Shown one piece after another: positions 50,349-60,993 of a DNA stretch of 64,000 bases. Positions within the stretch are counted from its first letter, which is position 1, and each line of letters begins with the position of its first letter. The notes beneath the pieces are model-generated. The model made no database searches, was not told where the DNA came from, and saw only the letters and a program-made list of their open reading frames with translations. Source of the DNA: an uncultured Lentisphaerota bacterium (GTDB taxonomy: Bacteria; Verrucomicrobiota; Kiritimatiellia; CAIQIC01); contig CAITZM010000013.1 of the NCBI GenBank assembly GCA_903896925.1, positions 62,001 through 126,000 of the forward strand, given 5' to 3'. The position numbers and the translations under genes were made by a program.

Positions 50349-52004
50349 ATGAGTATGTTCTGTTATCAGTGCGAGCAGGCGGGCAAGGGCACCGGCTGCG
50401 ACCAGTTCGGCGTGTGCGGCAAAGATCCGGAAACCGCGGCGCTGCAGGATCTGCTGATCCACGCGGCGCAGGGCGTCAGCCAGTACGCGCACCGCGCGCG
50501 GCAGCTGGGCGTGAAGGACCGCGATGCGGATGTCTTCGTCATCGAGGCGCTGTTCACCACGGTCACCAACGTCAACTTCGACCCCCAGCGGCTGGAGCAG
50601 CAGCTGGGGCACGCCGTCGCCGTGCGCGACAGCGTCCGTCGGCAATATGAAGCGGCCTGCCAGGCGCGCGGCCAGCAGCCCGAACAGCTCGCCGGCCCGG
50701 CGGCGTGGCGTCCGGCCAGCGACGCGAACGCGCTCGTGCGCCAGGGCGAGGAACTGATCACCGACAAGCGCATCGCCCTGCTCGGCGCGGACCTCGTCGG
50801 CCTGCAGGACCTGCTGCTCTTCGGCCTCAAGGGCACCGCCTCCTATGCCGATCATGCGCTCATCCTGGGCAAGGAAGATGACGGCGTCTTCGCGTTTTTC
50901 CACGAGGCTCTCAACTACCTGACGCTGCCGAATCCGCAGGTCGGCGACCTGCTCGCCTGGAACCTCAAGTGCGGCGAAGTCAACCTGAAGGTCATGGAGC
51001 TGCTCGACGCCGCCAACACCGGCGCCTACGGCAACCCCGTCCCGACCAAGGTCCGCGTCACGCCGGTCAAGGGCAAGGCCATCCTCATCTCCGGCCACGA
51101 TCTCTCGGACCTCGAGGAGCTGCTCAAGCAGACCGAGGGCAAGGGCATCAACATCTACACCCACAGCGAAATGCTGCCCGCCCACGGCTACCCCGGGCTC
51201 AAGAAGTTCAAGCACCTCGTCGGCAACTACGGCGGCGCGTGGCAGGACCAGCGCAAGGAGTTCGAAGCCTTCCCGGGCGCGATCCTGATGACGACCAACT
51301 GCATCCAGAAGCCCAAGGATGACTACAAGGCCCGCATCTTCACCAGCGGCCTGGTCGCCTGGCCCGGCGTCACGCACATCGGCGACCGTAACTTCAAGCC
51401 GGTCATCGAGGCCGCGCTCGCCGCGCCGGGCTTCGAGCAGGACGGTGCGGACCAGGAGATCCTCGTCGGCTTTGGCCACAACGCGATCCTCGGCGCCGCC
51501 GATCAGGTGATCAGCGCCGTCAAGGCCGGTGCGATCAAGCGCTTCTTCCTCATTGGCGGCTGCGACGGCGCCAAGAGCGGCCGCAACTACTACACCGAGT
51601 TTGCGCAGGCCGTGCCGAAGGACTGCGTGATCATGACGCTCGCCTGCGGAAAGTACCGCTTCAACAAGCTCGACTTCGGTACGATCGGCGGCTTGCCGCG
51701 CCTGCTCGACTGCGGCCAGTGCAATGACGCCTACACGGCCATCAAGGTCGCCGGCGCGCTCGCGGGCGCCTTCGGCTGCGGCGTCAACGACCTGCCGCTC
51801 TCGCTCGTGCTGTCGTGGTACGAACAGAAGGCCGTCTGCATCCTGCTGACGCTGCTCTTCCTCGGCATCAAGAACATCCGGCTGGGCCCGAGCCTGCCGG
51901 CGTTCGTCACGCCCGCGGTGCTGAACGTGCTCGTCGAGAAGTTCAACATCAAGCCCATCACCACGGTCGAGGCTGACTTGCCCGCGGCGCTGGCCGGGAA
52001 CTGA
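50349..52004 (+). CDS. hcp: Hydroxylamine reductase / hybrid cluster protein
   Basis: The 551-residue Hcp has the N-terminal cluster cysteines Cys5, Cys8, Cys17 and Cys23 (MFCYQCEQ, GTGCDQFGVCGK) and the hybrid-cluster ligands in GGCDGAKSGRNYYTEF, MTLACGKYRFNKL, GLPRLLDCGQCNDAY and FGCGVNDLPLS. The CxxC-x8-C-x5-C N-terminus fits the anaerobic class. Hcp reduces NO to N2O (historically hydroxylamine to ammonia) and guards against nitrosative stress. It is divergently arranged with the Dnr-like regulator gene and is followed by two hairpin terminators. The downstream ahb genes follow in the same direction. Confidence 0.95.
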   Translation: MSMFCYQCEQAGKGTGCDQFGVCGKDPETAALQDLLIHAAQGVSQYAHRARQLGVKDRDADVFVIEALFTTVTNVNFDPQRLEQQLGHAVAVRDSVRRQYEAACQARGQQPEQLAGPAAWRPASDANALVRQGEELITDKRIALLGADLVGLQDLLLFGLKGTASYADHALILGKEDDGVFAFFHEALNYLTLPNPQVGDLLAWNLKCGEVNLKVMELLDAANTGAYGNPVPTKVRVTPVKGKAILISGHDLSDLEELLKQTEGKGINIYTHSEMLPAHGYPGLKKFKHLVGNYGGAWQDQRKEFEAFPGAILMTTNCIQKPKDDYKARIFTSGLVAWPGVTHIGDRNFKPVIEAALAAPGFEQDGADQEILVGFGHNAILGAADQVISAVKAGAIKRFFLIGGCDGAKSGRNYYTEFAQAVPKDCVIMTLACGKYRFNKLDFGTIGGLPRLLDCGQCNDAYTAIKVAGALAGAFGCGVNDLPLSLVLSWYEQKAVCILLTLLFLGIKNIRLGPSLPAFVTPAVLNVLVEKFNIKPITTVEADLPAALAGN

Positions 52005-52012
52005 GCCGGAGC

Positions 52013-52053
52013 TGAAACGGCACGCAGCGCCAGACGGCGGGCGTGCCGTTTCA
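52013..52053 (+). terminator. hcp terminator hairpin
   Basis: TGAAACGGCACGC and GCGTGCCGTTTCA form a perfect 13-bp stem with a 15-nt loop, directly after the hcp stop. No long T run follows, so it may need Rho or serve as an mRNA stabiliser. Confidence 0.65.
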
Positions 52054-52086
52054 CAACGCCGGCCTGAAGCATCGGTGGCCACCTGT

Positions 52087-52128
52087 CCAAGCCTTGGGAA
52101 AGTCGACGGCCCATTTTCCAAGGCTTGG
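52087..52128. repeat. Paired CCAA-N3-TTGG palindromes
   Basis: CCAAGCCTTGG (52087-52097) and CCAAGGCTTGG (52118-52128) lie 31 bp apart start to start, like the pair at 38351/38383. The outer context (GTCCAAGCCTTGGGAAA, TTTTCCAAGGCTTGGAAA) extends the symmetry. Confidence 0.65.
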
Positions 52129-52160
52129 AAACCCGGTTGCGCCGGTCGGCAGGTACACCA

Positions 52161-52187
52161 CCAGCCCCCTCGTTGGGGGCTGGTTTT
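52161..52187 (+). terminator. Rho-independent terminator upstream of ahbA
   Basis: CCAGCCCCC-TCGTT-GGGGGCTGG is followed by TTTT; a classic 9-bp GC stem, 24 bp before the next start codon. It separates hcp from ahbA or may attenuate the latter. Confidence 0.8.
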
Positions 52188-52210
52188 ATCACATACAGGC
52201 GAGGTGACTC

Positions 52211-52708
52211 ATGACGACACAACCGGCCGAACTGACGACCCAGGACAGGCGCATCCTCGATATCATCCAGACCGGGTTCCCGGTCTGTGCGGAGCCGTAT
52301 GGCGCACTCGCGGCCGCCGTGGGCTGCCTGCCGGACGAGGCGTGCACGGCCGTGGCGCGTCTGCGGGAACGCAAGCTCATCCGCCGGATCGGCGGGTCGT
52401 TCGACGCGCGCAAGATGGGCTATGTCTCCACCTTGGTGGCCGCGCGCGTGCTACCTGAACACCTCGACGCGGTGGCGGCGCATGTGGGCAGCTTTGCGGA
52501 GGTGACGCACAACTACGAGCGCGCAAACAGCTACAACCTGTGGTTCACCATCATAGCCCTCGGCCGGCCGCGCCTGGAGGAAGTTTTGGAGGGCGTGCGC
52601 CAGCAGGCGGGCGTGCTGGCTCTGCATGCCTTGCCGGCGCTGCAGACGTTCAAGATCAAGGTCGATTTCAACTTTTCCGGAGGACAAGCCGATGCTGGAT
52701 CCACTTGA
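52211..52708 (+). CDS. ahbA: Siroheme decarboxylase subunit, AhbA-like (AsnC/Lrp fold)
   Basis: The 165-residue protein combines an N-terminal HTH-like segment of the AsnC/Lrp type (LDIIQTGFPVCAEPYGALA, CTAVARLRERKLIRRIGG) with an RAM-like ferredoxin fold that carries the tetrapyrrole-decarboxylase motif (VTHNYERANSYNLWFTI). AhbA with AhbB removes two acetate groups from siroheme to make 12,18-didecarboxysiroheme, an early step of alternative haem or haem d1 biosynthesis. It overlaps the next gene by 17 bp; the two form the known heterodimer. Older annotations call this type NirD/NirG-like transcription regulators. Confidence 0.88.
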   Translation: MTTQPAELTTQDRRILDIIQTGFPVCAEPYGALAAAVGCLPDEACTAVARLRERKLIRRIGGSFDARKMGYVSTLVAARVLPEHLDAVAAHVGSFAEVTHNYERANSYNLWFTIIALGRPRLEEVLEGVRQQAGVLALHALPALQTFKIKVDFNFSGGQADAGST

Positions 52709-53156
52709 CCGCAAAATTATCGCGCGTCTGTGCGGCGACCTGGGCGCCGGGCTTTATCCCTTCCGGGCGCTCGCCGCTGAGCTTGACCTGCCGGAAGACG
52801 ATCTCCTGGCGCGCATCCGCGGCTACCAGGCGAGCGGTGTGCTGCGCCGGTTCGGTGCCATCCTGCGCCACCAGACGGCCGGCTTCACGGCGAACGGCAT
52901 GTCGGTGTGGAATGTCCCCGACGCTGAGGTCGAGCGGGTGGGGGCGGTCATGACGGGTTTTTCCGAGGTCAGCCATTGTTATGAGCGGCCGCGCCTGCCG
53001 GACTGGCCGTACAACGTCTTCGGCATGATCCACGGCCAGACGGAGGAGCAGTGCCGCGCCGTCGCCGCGCGGATGGCGGAGGCGACCGGGATCAGGGATT
53101 ATGACCTGCTCTTCTCGCTCCGCGAGTTCAAGAAATCGAGCATGGTGTACACCTGA
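52692..53156 (+). CDS. ahbB: Siroheme decarboxylase subunit, AhbB-like (AsnC/Lrp fold)
   Basis: The 154-residue AhbA partner starts at ATG 52692 (an in-frame earlier start lies deep within ahbA and is rejected). It has the HTH-like DPLDRKIIARLCGDL, GVLRRFGAILRHQTAGF, and the AhbB motif EVSHCYERPRLPDWPYNVF, whose His and Tyr side chains contact siroheme in the family. No ahbC or ahbD radical-SAM gene is in the window, so the pathway's later steps must be encoded elsewhere or the pair serves haem d1-type or regulatory purposes. Confidence 0.88.
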   Translation: MLDPLDRKIIARLCGDLGAGLYPFRALAAELDLPEDDLLARIRGYQASGVLRRFGAILRHQTAGFTANGMSVWNVPDAEVERVGAVMTGFSEVSHCYERPRLPDWPYNVFGMIHGQTEEQCRAVAARMAEATGIRDYDLLFSLREFKKSSMVYT

Positions 53157-53215
53157 GCGCCGCGGCGGAAGCGCCGGACGGCGCGCGTGCCAAGGAAAGT
53201 TCGCTGATCGAGCGG

Positions 53216-53533
53216 ATGATCCGCTTGGCTTGCGAGCAGCAGCACGCCCAGACGAAGGGGCAGCTCTGCGCGGGCTGTGCCCACCTGTTGGCCTACGCCA
53301 GCGAGCGCATCGCCCGCTGCCCCCATGGCGAGACCAAGCCCACCTGTCGCAACTGCCCCATCCATTGTTATCGGCCTGACGAGCGGGCCCAGATCACGGA
53401 CGTGATGAAATTCGCCGGCCCGCGCCTGCTGGCCGGCGGCGATCCGGACGCGCTCAAGCACTTGTTCCTCGCGCGGAAGACGGTGGCCGCGAGGCCGGAG
53501 CCTCCTGCTGGCGAAGGTGCCTTGGGCAAGTAG
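53216..53533 (+). CDS. YgbA_NO (nitrous oxide-stimulated promoter) family protein
   Basis: The 105-residue protein contains the family signature CAHLLAYASERIARCPHG, then ETKPTCRNCPIHCYRPDERA with a Cys-rich block that may bind iron or zinc, and a following VMKFAGPRLL. Escherichia coli YgbA belongs to the same family and responds to nitric oxide. Residues upstream of the first ATG in frame (KESSLIERMIRL) look coding and may be translated from a non-standard start close to the ahbB stop. It closes the nitrosative-stress group. Confidence 0.85.
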   Translation: MIRLACEQQHAQTKGQLCAGCAHLLAYASERIARCPHGETKPTCRNCPIHCYRPDERAQITDVMKFAGPRLLAGGDPDALKHLFLARKTVAARPEPPAGEGALGK

Positions 53534-53732
53534 CACTGGGTGCGCTGTGCCTTTTTACGTTTATCGTTCTCCCTTGTGTGGGCAGCTTGAGGGCGCAACC
53601 TTGGGATGGGTTTCTTGATTTATTTCCAGCATAAGCTATTTTCCGCTCTCATGATGGGTAATCAATAATGAACAGGGTCGCCCAAGGTGTCCGGTGCCGC
53701 TTGGCGATCTAAAAGAATCAAGGGAGAAGCTC

Positions 53733-55019
53733 ATGTCAACAACTGCATCTACAGCCCCGTGCCGTTGGTTATGGCAGATCGGTCTGGCGTGGGGCTGTTC
53801 GGTCGGGCCGTTGGTCGCCCAAAGCTACTCGACTGACCCGCTCGCCGATTACACGTCGAGCCGCCTTCCCCCTACGAATACCCCGGCGGTCGTGACTGCC
53901 CCTGCCTCTGCAGCGAAGCCGCCCCCGCCACCGCGCTTCCGTACTTTTGCGGATTTTGCCGCGCCGGACCAGCTGGGGCTCGCCCTCCAGTTGGATGCGA
54001 TGGGCAAGAGCCCCGGCACCGATCTTGCGGGCGTTTTGGACATGCTGTCCCGGCTGCCTGCCGATCAGGTCGGCCCGGCCTTGGGTCAGCTGTCGCCCGC
54101 CGGCTACGATGCCGCTACGGCCGCGGCGGTGGACGCCGCGCACCGGCATCTGGGCCTGGTTGCCGGCTATATCGAGAACAGCGTGGCCGAGGATGTCGGC
54201 CCTTGGTCCTTGTGGGCTGTCGGCATCAATGGCTCCGCGGATGGTCCGCAGGCCGACTCCACCAGCCGCACCGCCGGCGGTGCCGGGGGCGGCGATTATC
54301 ATTTCGGCCGGAATATCCGGTTCGGCTTTGCCTTCGGCTATACGCACTCCACCATCACCCAGCCCGGCAACGCGTCGCACGGCCAGATGGACGCCGTCAA
54401 CTACGGCAGCTATCTCACGTGGAAGTTTGCCCAAGGCTATGTCGAGGCCATCTTCAGCATGGTCGAAGAAAGCTTCACCGACCAGCGGGAGATCAATCTC
54501 GGTCAGCTTGACCGCATGGCCACGTCGCAGCACGATGGTCGCGGCGGCAGCGGCTACCTCGGCACCGGCTATGACCTGACCTTGGCCGGCCTGCGCCTGC
54601 GCCCCAACGCGGCGTTGGAATACGGCCGGTTTCATCAGCAGGCCTTCACCGAAACCGGCGCGGGCAGCCTCAACCTGGCCATTGACGACCAGACCGATGA
54701 TTCCCTGCAAAGTCACGTGGGCCTCCGCGCCGACTACGACCTGCCGCTCCCCGGCATCAAGCTGACTCCGCGCGCCACGGTGGCGTGGGGCCATCAATTC
54801 AACACCGACCCTCGCACCCTGCAGGCCCGCTTCGCCCAGGGCGGCACGGATACGTTCACCGTGCATGGTTCGCCCGGCACGGCCGATGGCCTGGAGACGA
54901 GCGCCGGTTTTTCGGCCGCCTGCTTCGGGGTGAACCTCTACGCCGATTACGCGCTCACCTTCGCCGGCAGTTCCGGCATGGCCCACAGCTTGCAAGCCGG
55001 CCTCTGGACAAAGTTCTGA
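53733..55019 (+). CDS. Autotransporter beta-domain outer-membrane protein
   Basis: The 428-residue protein starts at ATG 53733 behind GGGAGAAG, with a signal peptide (IGLAWGCSVGPLVAQ) and a proline-rich linker (KPPPPPRF). From about residue 130 alternating amphipathic strands, such as NYGSYLTWKFAQGYVEAIFSM, RLRPNAALEYGRFHQQAF and KLTPRATVAWGHQF, end in a terminal aromatic (LQAGLWTKF), typical of an autotransporter-type barrel. The passenger region is short (LALQLDAMGK, DMLSRLPADQVGPALGQLSP). It implies a Gram-negative outer membrane. Confidence 0.82.
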   Translation: MSTTASTAPCRWLWQIGLAWGCSVGPLVAQSYSTDPLADYTSSRLPPTNTPAVVTAPASAAKPPPPPRFRTFADFAAPDQLGLALQLDAMGKSPGTDLAGVLDMLSRLPADQVGPALGQLSPAGYDAATAAAVDAAHRHLGLVAGYIENSVAEDVGPWSLWAVGINGSADGPQADSTSRTAGGAGGGDYHFGRNIRFGFAFGYTHSTITQPGNASHGQMDAVNYGSYLTWKFAQGYVEAIFSMVEESFTDQREINLGQLDRMATSQHDGRGGSGYLGTGYDLTLAGLRLRPNAALEYGRFHQQAFTETGAGSLNLAIDDQTDDSLQSHVGLRADYDLPLPGIKLTPRATVAWGHQFNTDPRTLQARFAQGGTDTFTVHGSPGTADGLETSAGFSAACFGVNLYADYALTFAGSSGMAHSLQAGLWTKF

Positions 55020-55285
55020 GGTGCGTAGCCCCCCGCCGGTCCATCGTCCTGGCTGAGTTGCCAGGCGCTTAGCCTCCGTGTCTGTGCAGGGGTAGGGCGA
55101 CGCCTCCGGCGGAGCCGCTACAACAGATAAGTCAGCAGAGCTTCAGCGGCCTGCGCCCTGCATCATGGTCTGCACGCCAGCAACGACCGGCCCTGAATTT
55201 GGGGCGCCCCACGCCGCCGCGCCTTGAACATTTCCATCGCAACGCGGTCCAACCGGTGTAAACTGCGCGCTGGAGAATTTGAACC

Positions 55286-57913
<2,628 letters not shown>

Positions 57914-57935
57914 CGGGAGATAGTTGGGCTGGACT

Positions 57936-59228
57936 ATGAGGACTGCGCCAAGCGTTGCGGTGAGGGCTACACTCGCACGGCTCATGCTCGCGGTTGTTTT
58001 GGCGAGTATGGTTGGTTGTTTGTCGCTGCGCCGTCCTAATGCTGACGCCAGCAAAGCGGACGCGGATATTGCTCAATTCGCCAAGCACAAGCAGGCGCAA
58101 ATGCTGAGGCTTGCGAAGAAGCGGAATATCCTTGTGGCCCCGGAATTTAAGACATTGATGGAGGCTGCTTGCCGTGCTGATTGGATTACAGTTTCCAACG
58201 TGTTCGAAAATGCCAGTATGCGGAGCGGATGGCGCCACAGCCCTGGCTACGATCCAGCCATTGCGAATGAGTTATGGGCGCCGGTGCAGGAGACCTATGG
58301 AGCATTCAATCTGGTCAAAGAGTTTCATCCAGATAATCTGGTGCGCTATCGCGAGGACTTGCTCGAAAAACTGCCTGCCGGAAGTGTGTTATTTGCGGGT
58401 ACTGATTCAGGAAGGTTTCTAGGCACATTCTTCCTTGATGCGCAAAAGGCACAAGGCATCACCCTGATCACGCAGAACGGTTTGGTGGTGCCGGCTTACA
58501 TGGATTATCTGCAAGACACTCTTGCCTACATCCGGCTGCCAAGTCCGGACGAGGCCAACGCCGCCTATCGATGGTACATGGAAGAAATTCGAGCCGGCCG
58601 GGTTCACGATGAGGGTGCGAAAATTGAGGATGGAAGGATTTGTGTCGAGGGCGTCGCCGGAGTGATGGCCATCAACAGCCAACTGGCCCGTTGGATTTTT
58701 GAGCACAACAACGACAAGCATAGCTTCTTCGTCGAGGAGAGTTATGTGTTGCCGTGGATGTATCCGTATCTGTCCCCCTACGGTGTCCTTATGCGGCTCG
58801 ACAAACAACCCGTGTCCACGCCGCAAGATGATCCGGTGAAATGGCAGAGGATGATCGGTGACGACTTTGTCTTTTGGGCCAAGATTTCCAGCCGGTTCTG
58901 CGAGCGGCCTGAGCTGTGGGCGGATGTCTTTGCGCGGAATACCTACAGCAAGATGCGCTCGGCCATAGCCGGTCTTTATGAATATCGCGGCTTCGTAAAC
59001 GCCGCCGAAGATGCTTATAAACAGGCTGTGCGGCTAGCGCCCGCGATGCCCGAGGCATCCTTTCGTTTGGCTAATCTCTACATGCGCCTAAATCGGTCCG
59101 ATCAAGCGATTCGCACGCTCCGGCAGTTGGAGGAATGTTTCCCGGCCGGCGACCCGCGCGTTACACTCACGCGCGACGCCATCAAGCAGTTCGAGGCTGC
59201 GCCTCGCTTGACTGCACCAGTGAAATAG
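57936..59228 (+). CDS. TPR-containing lipoprotein, unrecognised
   Basis: The 430-residue protein starts at ATG 57936, 22 bp after clpB. Lipobox VGC (Cys28) follows a signal. A middle domain includes LPAGSVLFAGTDSGRFLGTFF, DTLAYIRLPSPDEANAAYR and FVEESYVLPWMYPYLSPYGV. The last 100 residues hold TPR-like units (AIAGLYEYRGFVNAAEDAYK, ASFRLANLYMRLNRSDQAIR). I do not recognise a catalytic family; the SVLFAGTDSGRF block is found in proteins annotated as hypothetical in PVC genomes. Confidence 0.75.
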   Translation: MRTAPSVAVRATLARLMLAVVLASMVGCLSLRRPNADASKADADIAQFAKHKQAQMLRLAKKRNILVAPEFKTLMEAACRADWITVSNVFENASMRSGWRHSPGYDPAIANELWAPVQETYGAFNLVKEFHPDNLVRYREDLLEKLPAGSVLFAGTDSGRFLGTFFLDAQKAQGITLITQNGLVVPAYMDYLQDTLAYIRLPSPDEANAAYRWYMEEIRAGRVHDEGAKIEDGRICVEGVAGVMAINSQLARWIFEHNNDKHSFFVEESYVLPWMYPYLSPYGVLMRLDKQPVSTPQDDPVKWQRMIGDDFVFWAKISSRFCERPELWADVFARNTYSKMRSAIAGLYEYRGFVNAAEDAYKQAVRLAPAMPEASFRLANLYMRLNRSDQAIRTLRQLEECFPAGDPRVTLTRDAIKQFEAAPRLTAPVK

Positions 59229-59330
59229 ATGCCGTTACCGCCAGCGTTGGGCCCAAACTCCGCGCGGAATTGCAGCTCACGGTGGAGAAGCGTGGTTGAC
59301 CAAACCGCGAAATGGGGCTATAGGGGTTTC

Positions 59331-59648
59331 ATGATTGCGTTGGATGACATCAAGCGCACTGCGAGGCAATTAGGCGAGGCCGCCCATGCCGAACGTGTAA
59401 TCCTGTTCGGCTCCTATGCGCGCGGTGAGGCCGGCGCGAACAGCGACGTGGACCTGCTGATCGTCGCCGAGAGCGACCAGCCGCGCTTCAAGCGCAGTCG
59501 CGTGCTCTACCAAACCCTCCGGCCCTATCCGTTCGCGATGGATTTGCTGGTCTATACGCCGCAGGAATTCGATCAGGCGCGGCGCATGCCTCTGTCCTTC
59601 GTCTCCACGGTGCTGCGGGAAGGCAAGACGGTCTATGCCCGGGGATAG
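59331..59648 (+). CDS. MNT-type nucleotidyltransferase (HEPN/MNT toxin-antitoxin pair)
   Basis: The 105-residue protein is a minimal nucleotidyltransferase with VILFGSYARGEAGANSDVDLLIVAE (GS-x9-D-x-D core intact) starting near residue 20. It overlaps the next gene, a HEPN protein, by 14 bp. In such pairs the MNT protein acts as antitoxin, often by AMPylating the HEPN toxin. The start at ATG 59331 follows a weak GGGGTTTC. Confidence 0.88.
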   Translation: MIALDDIKRTARQLGEAAHAERVILFGSYARGEAGANSDVDLLIVAESDQPRFKRSRVLYQTLRPYPFAMDLLVYTPQEFDQARRMPLSFVSTVLREGKTVYARG

Positions 59649-60042
59649 CGAACTGGCCCGGCAATGGCTCGCCAAGGCGCGCAGCGATTTGCTGAACGCC
59701 GATAACAATCTGCGGTCCGAAGAAGTGCCGTTCGATACGGTGTGTTTCCACTGCCAGCAAGCCGCCGAAAAAATGCTCAAGGCCTGGCTGGTGGCGCAGG
59801 GTCAAAACTATCCCCTGACGCATGATCTGCTGGCGTTGCTGGAAAGAATTCTGCCGCTGAGCCCGGAAGCCGAGCCGCTGCGCGCAAGGCTGGCGCTGCT
59901 CATGCCCTACGCCGTCGAAATACGTTATCCCGATGACTGGTTCATGCCTTCGCGTGCCGACGCCGAGGAAGCGCGGCGTGCCGCCGGCGAGGTGTTGGAG
60001 TGGCTTAAGCGGCTCCTGCCGCCGCTCTTTGGCCCGGCCTGA
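59635..60042 (+). CDS. HEPN-domain protein (partner of MNT)
   Basis: The 135-residue all-helical protein has the HEPN opening LARQWLAKARSDLLNADNNLRS, then VCFHCQQAAEKMLKAWLV and LPLTHDLLALL-like YPLTHDLLALLERI. The C-terminal AVEIRYPDDWF segment lacks a clear Rx4-6H ribonuclease motif, so nuclease activity is doubtful, although many substrate-binding HEPN proteins pair with MNT. Overlaps the MNT gene by 14 bp. Located just upstream of rpmI. Confidence 0.85.
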   Translation: MPGDSELARQWLAKARSDLLNADNNLRSEEVPFDTVCFHCQQAAEKMLKAWLVAQGQNYPLTHDLLALLERILPLSPEAEPLRARLALLMPYAVEIRYPDDWFMPSRADAEEARRAAGEVLEWLKRLLPPLFGPA

Positions 60043-60082
60043 CGTGGCGCGCAACTTAATTTTCTATAAAAAAGCTGGACGG

Positions 60083-60114
60083 CGGGGCGGGGATTGCGTA
60101 TGAATCCCGCCCCG
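60083..60114 (+). promoter_or_regulatory. GC hairpin in the rpmI leader
   Basis: CGGGGCGGGGATT-GCGTATG-AATCCCGCCCCG forms a long stem with one bulge, 46 bp before the rpmI ATG. It may terminate HEPN transcription or act in L20-type autoregulation of the rpmI-rplT operon; no T run follows. A TATAAA stretch lies at 60065-60070. Confidence 0.5.
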
Positions 60115-60160
60115 TGCGCAGGCCGCAGGTGCGGCCGCGCGTGGAAGAACGGAGTTTCCC

Positions 60161-60364
60161 ATGGCTAAGAAAGTGAAACATAAAACGCGCAAGTGCTTGG
60201 CGAAGCGCTTCAAGAAGACGAAGAACGGCAAGGTGCTGTTCCGCAAGGCCAGCCGCGGCCATCTGCTGTCCGGCAAGACCCGCAAGCGCAAACGCCAGCT
60301 GCGCAAAGGCGGCCAGCTCGGCCCCGCCGACCACGCCCGTATCGTCCACCAACTGCCTCTCTAA
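60161..60364 (+). CDS. rpmI: 50S ribosomal protein L35
   Basis: The 67-residue protein MAKKVKHKTRKCLAKRFKKT continues with GKVLFRKASRGHLLSGKTRK and ends in LRKGGQLGPADHARIVHQ. Highly basic and typical in length (64-68 residues). It is followed 22 bp later by rplT, the usual pair. The common upstream gene infC is not here. Confidence 0.95.
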   Translation: MAKKVKHKTRKCLAKRFKKTKNGKVLFRKASRGHLLSGKTRKRKRQLRKGGQLGPADHARIVHQLPL

Positions 60365-60386
60365 GGTTTAGCAAAGGAATCCGACC

Positions 60387-60743
60387 ATGCCTCGAGCAAC
60401 AAACGCCCCCGCTTCCCGCGAACGCCGCAAACGCCGCTTGGACGCTGCCAAGGGTTTCCGCGGCAGCCGCAGCAAACTGTTCCGCCAGGCCACGGAGGCC
60501 GTTGACCGCGCGATGGTCATGGCCACGGTGCACCGCCGGAAACGGAAAATCGATTACCGCCAGCTGTGGATCATGCGCCTGACCAGCGCCTGCGCGAAGC
60601 TCGGCATGCGCTACAGCCGGTTCATCGAAGGCCTGACCAAGGCCAGCGTCAAGCTGAACCGCAAGATGCTTTCCGAGATTTCCATCCACGATCCGAAGGG
60701 CTTCGAGAGCCTCGTGACCTTGGCGAAGTCGAAGATCGCCTGA
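60387..60743 (+). CDS. rplT: 50S ribosomal protein L20
   Basis: The 118-residue protein matches bacterial L20 throughout: AAKGFRGSRSKLFRQATEAV, HRRKRKIDYRQLWIMRLTSA, YSRFIEGLTKASVKLNRKML and the terminal DPKGFESLVTLAKSKIA. L20 is needed early in 50S assembly and represses its own operon. Start at ATG 60387 after AGCAAAGGAA. It ends in a strong terminator. Confidence 0.97.
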   Translation: MPRATNAPASRERRKRRLDAAKGFRGSRSKLFRQATEAVDRAMVMATVHRRKRKIDYRQLWIMRLTSACAKLGMRYSRFIEGLTKASVKLNRKMLSEISIHDPKGFESLVTLAKSKIA

Positions 60744-60763
60744 TCGCGGAAGCAACGCAGCAG

Positions 60764-60805
60764 CAGCCGGTTTTCCAAACCTTGGAAAACCGGCTGTTTG
60801 TTTTT
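60764..60805 (+). terminator. rplT Rho-independent terminator containing the CCAA-N3-TTGG repeat
   Basis: CAGCCGGTTTTCCAA-ACC-TTGGAAAACCGGCTG is a perfect 15-bp stem with a 3-nt loop followed by TTTGTTTTT. The stem tip is the CCAAACCTTGG palindrome seen also at 38351 and related copies at 38383, 52087 and 52118. Confidence 0.9.
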
Positions 60806-60993
60806 CCCGGGCCGGGATCGAATCCAGCGCGGGCGCCGGCGGGGTGGGGCGAGCCGTGCCGGTCCACCGCAGGCCCGGGCGCAGGGCGGGGCCCTCGCGC
60901 GTTCGTGCGATAGACTTGCTCGCCGGGCGTGATATATATGGGCACGTTGACAGTGAGAGCGCAACGGGCGCTCGACATGGAAGGGAACCGAAG

